The notes under the pieces are model-generated. The model made no database searches. It was not told the DNA's origin and saw only the letters and a list, made by a program, of their open reading frames with translations. Source: Bin5 sp034422415 (GTDB lineage Bacteria > Chloroflexota > Anaerolineae > Caldilineales > Caldilineaceae). From it: a stretch of DNA of 64,000 nt. Location: NCBI GenBank assembly GCA_965202955.1, contig OZ241871.1, forward strand, positions 2,604,001 to 2,668,000, written 5' to 3'. Position numbers and translations under genes: made by a program. Shown here piece by piece: positions 17,572-25,681 of this stretch (position 1 is the first letter of the stretch; each line of letters begins with the position of its first letter).

Positions 17572-18588
17572 ATGACGGCTACGCCATCGTCCAACCCGCG
17601 CGCGGAGACGGCGCGCTCCCGCATCCGTGAGCTGTTGTCCTACCGCGAGTCAGGCGTATTTTTGGCCCTGGTGATCTTCTTTGTGGTCATGTACACGGTT
17701 TCGCCGATCTTCCGGTCGCCCTTCAACCTGACCACAATTCTCCGGCAGATCTCGGTCACCTCAATCATGGCGATGGGCCAGACGCTCGTGATCGTATCGG
17801 GCTCCTTCGATCTGTCGCAGGCGTCGATCGCCGGCCTGGCTGCCATGGTAACCGCCAGGCTGTGGAAAATCTATGGCCTCGCGCCCCACTTCGCCATTGC
17901 CGGCGGCCTGGGGGTCGGCATTCTGTGTGGCTTCCTCAACGGTATGCTGGCGGCCCGCTTTCGGCTGCATCCAATCGTTATGACCCTGGCTACCGGCGCC
18001 GTCTTTCTCGGCGTCAACTTCTACATCACGCGCGGCGAGTCGATCGTTGGTCTGCCCGTCGGCCTGGTCTTCCTGGGCCAGGGGCGAATCTTTGGCATCC
18101 CTGCGCTGGTCATCCTGATGTTCATCGTCGCCATTCTCATGCACATTATGCTGACGCGCACGCTCTTCGGATTGCGTGTGCGCATGATTGGCGGCAATCT
18201 CAAGGCCAGCCAGGACATGGGCATGAACGTTGAGCGCATCCGCGTCGGTATATTCACCCTCAGCGGCTTCCTCTCAGCGCTGGGTGGGATCGTTCTGCTG
18301 GGCCGGGTAGGCAATGCGGTCCCCCAAATCGGCCAGGGGCTACTCTTTCCGGTTGTCACCGCCGCGATCGTGGGCGGCACGCTGTTGACCGGCGGCGTCG
18401 GCTCGATGGCGGGCACGCTGATCGGCGCTGCCATCATGGGTATTACCCGCAATGCGCTGGTCGTCCTGCAGATGAGTATCTATCTGCAGGACATCGTGCA
18501 GGGGGCCCTGGTCGTTGTCGCTCTTCTGGTCGACCAGTTCCGGCGCGGCGAGCTGACTTGGCGCATCATCCTGGGTCTGGACCGTTAG
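17572..18588 (+). CDS. Sugar ABC importer permease, RbsC type
   Basis: A 338-residue integral membrane protein with about 8-10 hydrophobic segments. Family markers are ITSIMAMGQTLVI-like packing early on (SVTSIMAMGQTLVIVSGSFDLS, where GSFDLS equals the usual G-x-DLS motif) and GGTLLTGGVGSMAGTLIGA near residue 265. It forms the homodimeric channel of a ribose/xylose-type importer. AGGAGGG precedes the ATG. Unusually, the gene order is permease, SBP, ATPase. Confidence 0.93.
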   Translation: MTATPSSNPRAETARSRIRELLSYRESGVFLALVIFFVVMYTVSPIFRSPFNLTTILRQISVTSIMAMGQTLVIVSGSFDLSQASIAGLAAMVTARLWKIYGLAPHFAIAGGLGVGILCGFLNGMLAARFRLHPIVMTLATGAVFLGVNFYITRGESIVGLPVGLVFLGQGRIFGIPALVILMFIVAILMHIMLTRTLFGLRVRMIGGNLKASQDMGMNVERIRVGIFTLSGFLSALGGIVLLGRVGNAVPQIGQGLLFPVVTAAIVGGTLLTGGVGSMAGTLIGAAIMGITRNALVVLQMSIYLQDIVQGALVVVALLVDQFRRGELTWRIILGLDR

Positions 18589-18703
18589 TTGGTTGGACGA
18601 ACGCGGCTGGAAGGCGAGGCACGACTGAAGCTAGCCGGAAGGGAGGTGCTGTAAGCAAAAAATTTCATACGGAAGAAGTGGCATCACGAATCCGGACAAC
18701 ATT

Positions 18704-18709
18704 TATACT
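18704..18709 (+). promoter_or_regulatory. Possible -10 box upstream of sugar SBP gene
   Basis: TATACT at 18704-18709 would start transcription just before the AAGGAG that serves the SBP ATG at 18734, giving the SBP its own promoter inside the operon. The matching -35 position (18681-18686, GCATCA) is poor, so this is tentative. Confidence 0.3.
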
Positions 18710-18733
18710 TATGACATGAAGGAGAAAAGAGTG

Positions 18734-19768
18734 ATGAAGCGATTGATTTTCGGTATGACGCTGATGGTGCTGGTCGCTGCGGTTCTGGTACTGGCCGCCT
18801 GCACCATGCCGGAGACGGTTGTGGTCGAAAGGGAGGCGGACTGCGGCGACACCGAGCGCTACATAGTCAGCGCGCCGCTGGTGCATCCTTACATTACGCA
18901 GTGGCAGGGCGGCGCCGAGGCCGCCGCGGAGGAGCTTGGCGTGGAGATAGTCTTCCTGGCGCCGGCGCAATACAGCCCAGAGAAGCAGCTGGATATGACC
19001 GAGTCCGCCATGTCACTGCCATGCGTCGCCGGTCTCAGCGTGATGACCGGTGTGCCCGACATCATGGAAGGCGTCCTGGGCCAAGCCAAGGAGAGAGGGC
19101 TTGGAACCACCCAGAATGCCTCCTGCGGCGAGGCGATCAACCCCGACGTCTGCATGGCGACCGACTTCTACCAGGCCGGCTGGACAGTAGCCGAACGGCT
19201 GGCGGAGCTGATGGGAGGCGAGGGCAATGTTGTGGTTGCCTATGGCGAGCCGGGCAACGTGGTTGACAAAGACCGCCAGGCCGGGCTTGAGGACTACTTC
19301 GCCGCAAATGCGCCTGATATCAAGGTGATTGGCACGCTGATCGACTGCGACAATCCCGAAGGCACCGTGCGCTGCGCAGAAGAGGCGCTGGCCACCTATC
19401 CCGAGATGAACGCCTACTACTCCTGCGGCAACCTGAACTCGGTCGGCGCGACAGTGGCGTTCCCCGATGCAGGCCGCGATGACATCATCGTCACCGGTGT
19501 GGATGACGCGCCGGAGATCGTCGAAGGCATCATCAATGGGACCGTCTCATTGACCTACGTCCAGCAGCCCTACGGTCAGGGCTACCTGGCGGTCTACATC
19601 CCGTGGATGATTAAGCACCAGAACGTGCACTCGACCCAACAGTACCTTGACACCCGCATCACGCTTGTCGACCAGTCCAACATCGACAGCTACCAGGATA
19701 CGATGAAGCAGAATTTCCTGGAGATTAAGGAGATTGTCGAGAACGAGATCATGCAGCCCAACGAGTAA
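18734..19768 (+). CDS. Sugar ABC importer solute-binding lipoprotein, RbsB-like
   Basis: A 344-residue type I periplasmic-binding-fold protein. It starts with a lipoprotein signal peptide; lipobox LAAC places the anchor at Cys23. Two Rossmann-like lobes are visible (VSAPLVHPYITQWQGGAEAAAEELG at the beginning of lobe 1, then GVDDAPEIVEGIINGTVSLTYVQQPYGQG in lobe 2, the standard hinge/return segment). I prefer the ATG at 18734 with AAGGAG upstream over the ATG at 18716. It would bind a pentose, hexose or polyol for the RbsC-like permease encoded before it. Confidence 0.92.
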   Translation: MKRLIFGMTLMVLVAAVLVLAACTMPETVVVEREADCGDTERYIVSAPLVHPYITQWQGGAEAAAEELGVEIVFLAPAQYSPEKQLDMTESAMSLPCVAGLSVMTGVPDIMEGVLGQAKERGLGTTQNASCGEAINPDVCMATDFYQAGWTVAERLAELMGGEGNVVVAYGEPGNVVDKDRQAGLEDYFAANAPDIKVIGTLIDCDNPEGTVRCAEEALATYPEMNAYYSCGNLNSVGATVAFPDAGRDDIIVTGVDDAPEIVEGIINGTVSLTYVQQPYGQGYLAVYIPWMIKHQNVHSTQQYLDTRITLVDQSNIDSYQDTMKQNFLEIKEIVENEIMQPNE

Positions 19769-19777
19769 GAACTGGCA

Positions 19778-19809
19778 AGGCGTGGGAAGGGGCTACCCTT
19801 CCCACGCCT
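19778..19809 (+). promoter_or_regulatory. 14-bp perfect stem-loop between sugar SBP and ATPase genes
   Basis: Positions 19778-19791 and 19796-19809 are perfect reverse complements (AGGCGTGGGAAGGG and CCCTTCCCACGCCT) around the tetraloop GCTA, 9 nt after the SBP stop. There is no T-tract. The expected effect is 3'-end protection of SBP mRNA or partial termination, lowering ATPase expression relative to SBP. Confidence 0.75.
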
Positions 19810-19831
19810 CCAATCTACTGTGAGTATGTCC

Positions 19832-20587
19832 ATGAGCAACGATCATGTGGTCGAGATGCGGGGAATCTCCAAGCGATTCGGCACCGTGCGGGCGTTGAAC
19901 AATGTTGACCTGGAGTTAAGGCGCGGGGAGTTGCTGGGGCTGGTGGGAGACAATGCGGCCGGCAAGTCCACGCTGATGAAGACGCTCTTTGGCTCGGTAA
20001 TCCCGGACGCGGGCGAAATCTTCATCGAGGGCACAAAGGCCGAGTTGCGCAATCCGCGCGACGCCCAGGCGCTGGGTCTGGCGATGATCTACCAGGACCT
20101 GGCCGTGTTCAACAACCTGGACGTGGCCGCCAATGTCTTTACAGGGCGCGAGTACACCAAGCGGATCCTCGGCATTACCTTTCTCAACAGGAAGAGGATG
20201 GAGGTAGAGTCGCAGGCCCTGCTTGACCGGCTGCGCATCAACATCAGCTCTTCCAAACTGCTGGTTGAGAGAATGTCCGGCGGCCAGCGCCAGATGGTGG
20301 CCGTCGCGCGCGCGATCGGCTTCGACGCCAGGATTCTGATCATGGATGAGCCGACCGCCGCCCTCGGCGTCAAGGAGGCCAACACGCTGCTCGACCTCAT
20401 GGCCGGGCTGCGCGATCAGGGCATTTCGATCATCCTCATCACCCACCGCATTTCCGATGTCCTCGCCATCGGGGACCGGGTGATGGTGCTCAAGGGCGGC
20501 GAAAGACAAGGCGTTCTCGACGTCGAGGATTCAACGCTGGAGGACATTGAGAGCCTTATAGTGCGCGGGGCGGCCTATCTCCAGTAA
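19832..20587 (+). CDS. Sugar ABC importer ATPase, single nucleotide-binding domain
   Basis: A 251-residue ATPase with Walker A GDNAAGKST near residue 38 (Ala-Ala where NGAGKST is usual), signature MSGGQRQMV near 148, Walker B ILIMDEPTAALGVKE near 168, and switch His in ILITHR near 200. RbsA-type ATPases normally carry two such domains in about 500 residues; this one has one and would work as a homodimer, as in FrcA-like systems. Start codons at 19820 (GTG), 19826 and 19832 (ATG) are all possible and none has a clear ribosome site. It lies just after the 14-bp stem-loop. Confidence 0.9.
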   Translation: MSNDHVVEMRGISKRFGTVRALNNVDLELRRGELLGLVGDNAAGKSTLMKTLFGSVIPDAGEIFIEGTKAELRNPRDAQALGLAMIYQDLAVFNNLDVAANVFTGREYTKRILGITFLNRKRMEVESQALLDRLRINISSSKLLVERMSGGQRQMVAVARAIGFDARILIMDEPTAALGVKEANTLLDLMAGLRDQGISIILITHRISDVLAIGDRVMVLKGGERQGVLDVEDSTLEDIESLIVRGAAYLQ

Positions 20588-20628
20588 GCGGCTGTAAGTA
20601 GCCATTCAGTTCATACCGCACAAAGCCA

Positions 20629-21474
20629 ATGTCGGAGAAAATACCCCCCTTCGTCTCAGGATTTGACAAGGCCACCCTGATTACGGGCGGCAGCAAGGGC
20701 ATCGGCTCGGGCTGCGCACGCGTCTTTGTGCGCGCCGGCGCACCTGTTGTGATCTGCGACATCGACGAGGAGACCGGCCGCGCGCTCGCGCAGGAGTTGA
20801 CCGCGGGCGGACCGGGAACGTGCCATTTTGAACCGTGCGATGTGCGCGAACCGGCCCAGCTCGAGGGCGTCGTTGAACAGACCGTTTCCCGTTTTGGGCG
20901 GCTGGACTGCCTAATCAACAACGCCGGGCAGCACCCTCCCCACCAGCCGATCGATCAGTTTTCAGTCGAGGCGTTCAGAGACCTGCTGCAGATGAACCTG
21001 GTCAGCGTCTTCGCCGCCTGCAAGTACGCGCTTCCCCATCTGCGCAGGACGCGCGGCAGCATCATCAACCTGGGCAGCATCGTCGGCGCGGTGGGGCAGT
21101 GGCACGCGACATCCTACTGCGCCTCCAAGGGCGGCGTCCACGGCCTCACCAAGGCGCTCGCAATCGACGAGGCCGAGCACGGCGTGCGCGTGAACGCCAT
21201 CCTCCCCGGCAACATCCTCACCCAGAGCAGGCTCGACTTCGAAGCCGGCATGGAGAACGGTCAGGCCTTTCACGACTTCGTTGAGACATGGCAGTGGACC
21301 GGGCGCAGCGGGACGATCGAGGAGGCGGGCAATCTCTGCCTCTTCCTGGCCAGCGACGCCGCCAGTTTCATCACCGGCGCCGAACTGCCCCTCACCGGCG
21401 GCATCGAACTCGGCCAGGGTCCCAAAGTGACGGTCAGCGAGCGCGAGGTCAGGACTGCAGTGGGTAGTGAATAA
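20629..21474 (+). CDS. Short-chain dehydrogenase/reductase (SDR)
   Basis: A 281-residue classical SDR. The cofactor loop TGGSKGIGSG lies near residue 18, NNAG near 100, the catalytic Ser in LGSIVGAVG near 150, and YCASKGG (Tyr-x3-Lys) near 164. All catalytic residues are intact. It reduces or oxidises an alcohol or sugar with NAD(P)H. It ends the plus-strand run after the sugar importer. The last codons (GTG GGT AGT GAA TAA) fall inside a 7-nt repeat tract, so the C-terminal residues may have been reshaped by the repeat. Confidence 0.93.
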   Translation: MSEKIPPFVSGFDKATLITGGSKGIGSGCARVFVRAGAPVVICDIDEETGRALAQELTAGGPGTCHFEPCDVREPAQLEGVVEQTVSRFGRLDCLINNAGQHPPHQPIDQFSVEAFRDLLQMNLVSVFAACKYALPHLRRTRGSIINLGSIVGAVGQWHATSYCASKGGVHGLTKALAIDEAEHGVRVNAILPGNILTQSRLDFEAGMENGQAFHDFVETWQWTGRSGTIEEAGNLCLFLASDAASFITGAELPLTGGIELGQGPKVTVSEREVRTAVGSE

Positions 21475-21494
21475 TGGGGAGTGGGTAGTACTGA
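21460..21494 (+). repeat. Degenerate heptad repeat at SDR gene end
   Basis: Five consecutive 7-nt units, GTGGGTA, GTGAATA, ATGGGGA, GTGGGTA, GTACTGA. The tract overlaps the last codons and the stop of the SDR gene and is followed by a small inverted repeat, GGGTAG...CTACCC (21483-21502). Units of the same kind recur at 47180-47228, 50224-50272 and 57892-57962. Confidence 0.6.
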
Positions 21495-21654
21495 TTGCTA
21501 CCCATCGATTACTCTCGCTTCTTCCAAGGTTGTAGTCAATCCAAAATAGTGGGCCGGCGCAACGGCCCGAACGCGAACATCTCCGGGTCGGCGCCCCGGA
21601 TCTGCCCTCTCTCCATCCCCTCCGCCCACTTCTCTACATTCACCAGCAGCCGGC

Positions 21655-22649
21655 GTGCTGGTCTTCGTTCATTTTCCTCAGGTCGCCCTGCGCAGGGAAC
21701 TCTCCTTCATGGCGAATGCAACTTCCCTGGCGGAAGGTGCGGTCGCGCTTCTGCCGGCGCTGGCTTTGCAGTCACTAGCAGATGCGTCGGAAGAGAGGGA
21801 CACATTGCGATACTTCCTCGAGGACGCTGCCCGCCCGTCTCTGGTTGCGGCGTTTGCACTCCTGTTCCTCCTTCTCATTTGGCCGCAGGTGCTTTCATTG
21901 CGGGCGATGGTAACCGCGCTCCGCGCCGAGGAGCCTTCTCGCGTTGTTCAGGCTAAGGTCGCGCCGTCAGGTCGCGGCGATGACGTCTTCCGCGCGGCTG
22001 GGGAATGGCTCAACACCAACTCGCCCCCCGAGGCAACGATGGCATCGAATAATGTCGGCGTTATCGGCTACTTCGCGGACCGGGCGATGATCTCATTATC
22101 CTCGACACCTGGCTGCATGGAGATCCCAGGTTTACGCCGAATTACAGAACTGTCAGACGGTTCACCGGCGACCGTACCGAGCAGCTTGGAGGCAAGCCTG
22201 TGCTTGTATTCCGGCGCGTTCACGACGCAAAGCCCATGCTTGAGGAGGAAGTAGGGGCCGATGTGATTGAAAGTCTGGAACTGGCAGGGTTTGCGGTAAA
22301 CCGGACAGAACTGACAGGAGGGGATTGGATTCGCGTTCGACTCAGTTTGCAAACCACCCGCTCTTTTGAATCCTGGGGGACACCGATGCTTTATGGTCCG
22401 GTTCTCAATAACGCGGCCTTCCTGATAAACACTGAGGGAGAGATTGTAAGCGAGCGGTCGAATCTAGATGTGCTGACAACCTTCCACATTGAACAATGGG
22501 CTGAGAAGGAAGTCGTTCCGACTTACACGACGGTGCAAGTGCCAGAGGTGTTGGAACCCGGTGTGTACGAGTTGTGGGTACGGGTCGAAGAGGAGGGCCG
22601 CAAGAGGGGTGCGCACAGATTGACCTCGCTGACCCTCGACAACGACTGA
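21655..22649 (+). pseudogene. Remnant of a membrane glycosyltransferase-like (GT39/ArnT-type) protein
   Basis: Two overlapping frames make one damaged gene. The 5' part carries one membrane helix, then EWLNTNSPPEATMASNNVG and IGYFADR, matching the periplasmic domain of GT39-like proteins (WL...NTP, N-G-x-GYF-DR). Near 22075-22090 the frame breaks. The next frame, open from before 22083, resumes with LIILDTWLHGDPRF and ends in a beta-sandwich-like tail (VLEPGVYELWVRV) usual in chloroflexal GT39 proteins. Judged from the family pattern, about 40 residues between the two are missing. The multi-helix N-terminal domain is absent. Deletion plus frameshift argue for a pseudogene; the family call is by eye. 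Confidence 0.55.
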
Positions 22650-22712
22650 CCTCCGACCGTCCGGGAGCCCTTCTTTCCCAGACCCGATATCCAACACGGT
22701 TGCAGAATCTGT

Positions 22713-23684
22713 TCAATCCACCGAAGTGATCAGGTGCAGCGGCTCCAACCCCCTGGAGACCCGCGCGACGTTGTTGGCCGCTGCTTCGCCCCGGCGCTGC
22801 GCGGTCTCCCTGGTGACACCGGCAACGTGCGGCGTGCAGTAGACGTTGTCCATCTGCAGCAGTGGGTGCGAGCTAGGCAGCGGCTCGACCGTGAACGCGT
22901 CCAGGCCCGCGCTCCGGATCTGCCCGCTCTGCAATGCCTCCACCAACGCATCCTCATCCACCAGCAGCCCGCGCGCGACATTGATCAGCACGGCGGACGA
23001 CTTCATCAGCTCGAACTGTTCCCGCCCAATCATGTGCCGCGTTTCGGCCGTGTTCGGCGTGTGTAACGACAGATAGTCGGCCTCCCCGATCACGTGCGCC
23101 ATGTCGCTGGAACCGCCGAAAAAGGAGACGTGATGCTCGTCGCGCACCGACTGCGGGATGTCGGCGACGTCGATCGCCATAATCTCCATGCTCAGGGCGT
23201 GAGCGCGCTTGGCCAGCTCGCGCCCGCTCGCGCCCAGTCCGATGATGCCCAGCTTCTTGCCCGCCAGCTCGTCGTTCAGAGGCAGGCTGAAGAATTCGGC
23301 GCGCATGTTCGCCTGCGACATGTTGTGGTTCTTGGCGATCAGGAACATCAGAGAAAGCGCGTGCTCGGCCAGGGCAATGGCGCTGAAGGGGCCGGGTGTG
23401 TTGGCGAAGGGCATCCCTTTCTCAAGGATGTAGGGGACATCCCAATGATCGACGCCGACCGATAGGACCTGCCACAGCTTCACGCCGGCATCGAGCCCGG
23501 CGTCGATCATCGCATTGTCGAACTGTGAGCAGGTCACGACCACCCCGATGCCTTCGAACTGCGGCGCCATCGGCTTGTCGGGATCGTACATTTCAAGCGG
23601 GAAGCGGTCGTCCAACGCTTCGACAAAGCCGTCGTACCAGTAGTAGTGGTATTCGGGATCGTACGGGAGGAAGAGGACTCGCAT
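22713..23684 (-). CDS. D-2-hydroxyacid dehydrogenase
   Basis: A 323-residue NAD(P)-dependent dehydrogenase of the phosphoglycerate/glyoxylate reductase family. The nucleotide-binding motif GLGASGRELA lies near residue 150, the substrate Arg in NVARG near 233, and the catalytic His in TPHVAGVT near 286. It would interconvert a 2-oxoacid and a D-2-hydroxyacid. It is the last gene of a minus-strand set that begins with the Ldh_2 gene at 28425, and follows the aldolase gene after 114 nt, so it may handle products of that aldolase. Confidence 0.92.
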   Translation of the reverse strand: MRVLFLPYDPEYHYYWYDGFVEALDDRFPLEMYDPDKPMAPQFEGIGVVVTCSQFDNAMIDAGLDAGVKLWQVLSVGVDHWDVPYILEKGMPFANTPGPFSAIALAEHALSLMFLIAKNHNMSQANMRAEFFSLPLNDELAGKKLGIIGLGASGRELAKRAHALSMEIMAIDVADIPQSVRDEHHVSFFGGSSDMAHVIGEADYLSLHTPNTAETRHMIGREQFELMKSSAVLINVARGLLVDEDALVEALQSGQIRSAGLDAFTVEPLPSSHPLLQMDNVYCTPHVAGVTRETAQRRGEAAANNVARVSRGLEPLHLITSVD

Positions 23685-23798
23685 TGTTAAAACCTTTCTT
23701 TGACCAGTGGGAATCGGAAAACGGATCGCGGCGTGTACTCGGAAGAGGTTCCTTGTTGCTCGGCGCTAATTTCTGAGAGCGTATCGACCAGGCGGGCC

Positions 23799-24602
23799 TT
23801 ACTGCCATGCGGCCGGTAGCTGTAGTTCGGCTACCTTCTTGCTGTGTTGAATGATATCGACCAGGGCGGCTGTCATCCTGACGGGATCGGGATTTTGCCA
23901 GACATTGCGCCCCAGGGCAACCCCTGCCGCGCCACAGGCGATAGCGTCTTCAACCATTTCGAGCGCGGCGCGTATTGTCTCCTTTTTGGGGCCGCCCGCG
24001 ATCACGACCGGCCTGGGACAGGCGTTTACCAGTGCACTGAAGGAGTCCTGGTCGCCCGTGTAGGAGACCTTGACGATGTCCGCCCCCAGCTCTGCCCCCG
24101 CCCGGGCAGCCAGCAGCTCAACTTCGGTCCCCATTTGCGCCAGCGCTTCGTCGGTCGGGTACATCATCGCCAGGAGAGGCATGCTCCAGCGCGCGCACTG
24201 GTCGGCTACGATGCGGGCGTTGTTCAGCATATGCCGCTCATGCGGTGAACCGACCAGGACCTGCACGGAGACGGCATCGGCCCCACTGCGTATGGCGTTT
24301 TCGACACTACTGATCAACGTAAGCTCGCTGGCAGCGGTGATGCTGTTGATGAGGTTGCAGATCGCGCCGCAATGGTTCATGTATGCACTATAGATGCTGG
24401 GCGCCAGTCCCGTATTGAAAATGACCGCGTTGGCTCCTCCGGCGACGACCTTGCGCACAGTTTCCGAGGGGTCTTCGATACCGGCGACAGGCCCAAGTAT
24501 GATGCCATGATCCAGCGGGACGATCACAGTTCTGCCAGTCTCCGGGTTGATGATGCGGTTGTAACGAATCTGTTTGCCTACATCGATCATCTGCGCCGTC
24601 AT
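23799..24602 (-). CDS. Class I (Schiff-base) aldolase, DeoC/FbaB-LsrF-like
   Basis: A 267-residue TIM-barrel aldolase. VPLDHGIILGP near residue 30 is the DhnA/LsrF-type beginning, and DIVKVSYTGD near 173 holds the expected Schiff-base Lys. IAGGPKK near 200 and ALGRNVWQNPDP near 235 are the phosphate-binding end of the barrel. Related enzymes act on fructose-1,6-bisphosphate, AI-2 phosphate derivatives or the archaeal-type ADH pathway. I prefer the ATG at 24602 with AAGGGGGG upstream over the in-frame TTG at 24617. It starts 11 nt after the BNR-protein gene ends, so the two are probably co-translated. Confidence 0.88.
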   Translation of the reverse strand: MTAQMIDVGKQIRYNRIINPETGRTVIVPLDHGIILGPVAGIEDPSETVRKVVAGGANAVIFNTGLAPSIYSAYMNHCGAICNLINSITAASELTLISSVENAIRSGADAVSVQVLVGSPHERHMLNNARIVADQCARWSMPLLAMMYPTDEALAQMGTEVELLAARAGAELGADIVKVSYTGDQDSFSALVNACPRPVVIAGGPKKETIRAALEMVEDAIACGAAGVALGRNVWQNPDPVRMTAALVDIIQHSKKVAELQLPAAWQ

Positions 24603-24613
24603 GCTGCCCCCCT

Positions 24614-25681
24614 TCAATCGTTTCGACTGTCCTCCGACGCCCGTTGGCGCCGGCCGGCGCCCTCAGGCTGACCCCGCAAGATCCCATTCTCCTTCAATCC
24701 GGCCAGTACAAAAGGTGGCTGCGCGCCGTCCGCATACGAAGCCAACGTCAACACCGTCTGCCCGGCGTCCCTAGCCTGCCAGCGAGAGCCGCCGGCTGAA
24801 ACATAGATGCAGTCTGCAGCGCCGAGCAGCATCAATGGGTCAGATTCCCGTTGTGGCAGAAACGAAAGCGCGTTAATCGACTTTCCCGCGCAGGGTGTTT
24901 CCATGTATTGCCATGTGTGTCCGGCATCGAGCGACTTCAACAGCATCCCGGCCTCAGTTCCGGCCGCGATCAGGCCGTCAAGTCGATAACTGTGCGAGAA
25001 TGCAATGCTGAGAACCGCATCGTCCTCATCGGGAACATCCGCCTCGCGCCAGGCCAGCCCTCCATTGGGGCTGAAGAAGATGCCGGTCGGCGTACCTGCG
25101 AGGACTGTCTGGTCCTGGGCAAAGAGAGGAGAAACGGCGGTCACGAAGACCCGCATGTCCAGGAGGCCGTAATGCCGCGCCTGCCAACTGCTGCCGCGAT
25201 CGAGCGAATGGAGGACACCGTAGTCAAGTGTGCCGGCGAACAGTATTCCGTCTTCGGCGAAGTTGGGCGAAGCGACCATAGAGATCGGGTCTATGCCGTC
25301 CTGCGGCAGCCGCGCCAGCCTCCACTCGCACAAATCGTGGGAGTAGGCGATGCCGCCGGTCGTGCCCAGCAAGGCCCTCGGCCCAGCCGCGGAGAAGGGT
25401 GCAAGACAGACGGTCAGCATCGGCAGCGCGCCGATTGGACCGGGCGCGCGTTGCCAGCTGCGGCAGTTGTCGCGCGAGATAAAGAGCCCCGAATCCGCAG
25501 CCGCCAGGGCCAGCGATTCCGACGAACCGTGTGCCGCCGCGGCGGAGAATGCGAACGAACTTACCGACAATCCACCATTGTCGCATTCTCTCGCTTGGTC
25601 AGTTCCAATCTCCGCGCCGGACTGGTTCAGGTGGAAACTTTTGGCGGGTTCCCAGGCAAGCGCGGTCTCTTCCTGGACCAT
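24614..25681 (-). CDS. BNR/Asp-box beta-propeller protein (sialidase-superfamily fold)
   Basis: A 355-residue protein with repeated Asp-box-like units (S-x-D-x-G-x-x-W): SRDNCRSWQ, SLDRGSSWQ, SPNGGLAWR, SLDAGHTWQ and the degenerate SAGGSRWQ, spaced 40-60 residues. This predicts a beta-propeller as in photosystem-assembly factor YCF48, sortilin or sialidases. I see no signal peptide, so it may be cytoplasmic. The ATG has GGAG 8 nt upstream and overlaps the end of the GroEL-like gene by 55 bp, which implies tight co-expression. No sialidase catalytic set is recognisable; a protein-binding role is more likely. The partnership with the chaperonin paralogue is inferred from context. Confidence 0.75.
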   Translation of the reverse strand: MVQEETALAWEPAKSFHLNQSGAEIGTDQARECDNGGLSVSSFAFSAAAAHGSSESLALAAADSGLFISRDNCRSWQRAPGPIGALPMLTVCLAPFSAAGPRALLGTTGGIAYSHDLCEWRLARLPQDGIDPISMVASPNFAEDGILFAGTLDYGVLHSLDRGSSWQARHYGLLDMRVFVTAVSPLFAQDQTVLAGTPTGIFFSPNGGLAWREADVPDEDDAVLSIAFSHSYRLDGLIAAGTEAGMLLKSLDAGHTWQYMETPCAGKSINALSFLPQRESDPLMLLGAADCIYVSAGGSRWQARDAGQTVLTLASYADGAQPPFVLAGLKENGILRGQPEGAGRRQRASEDSRND

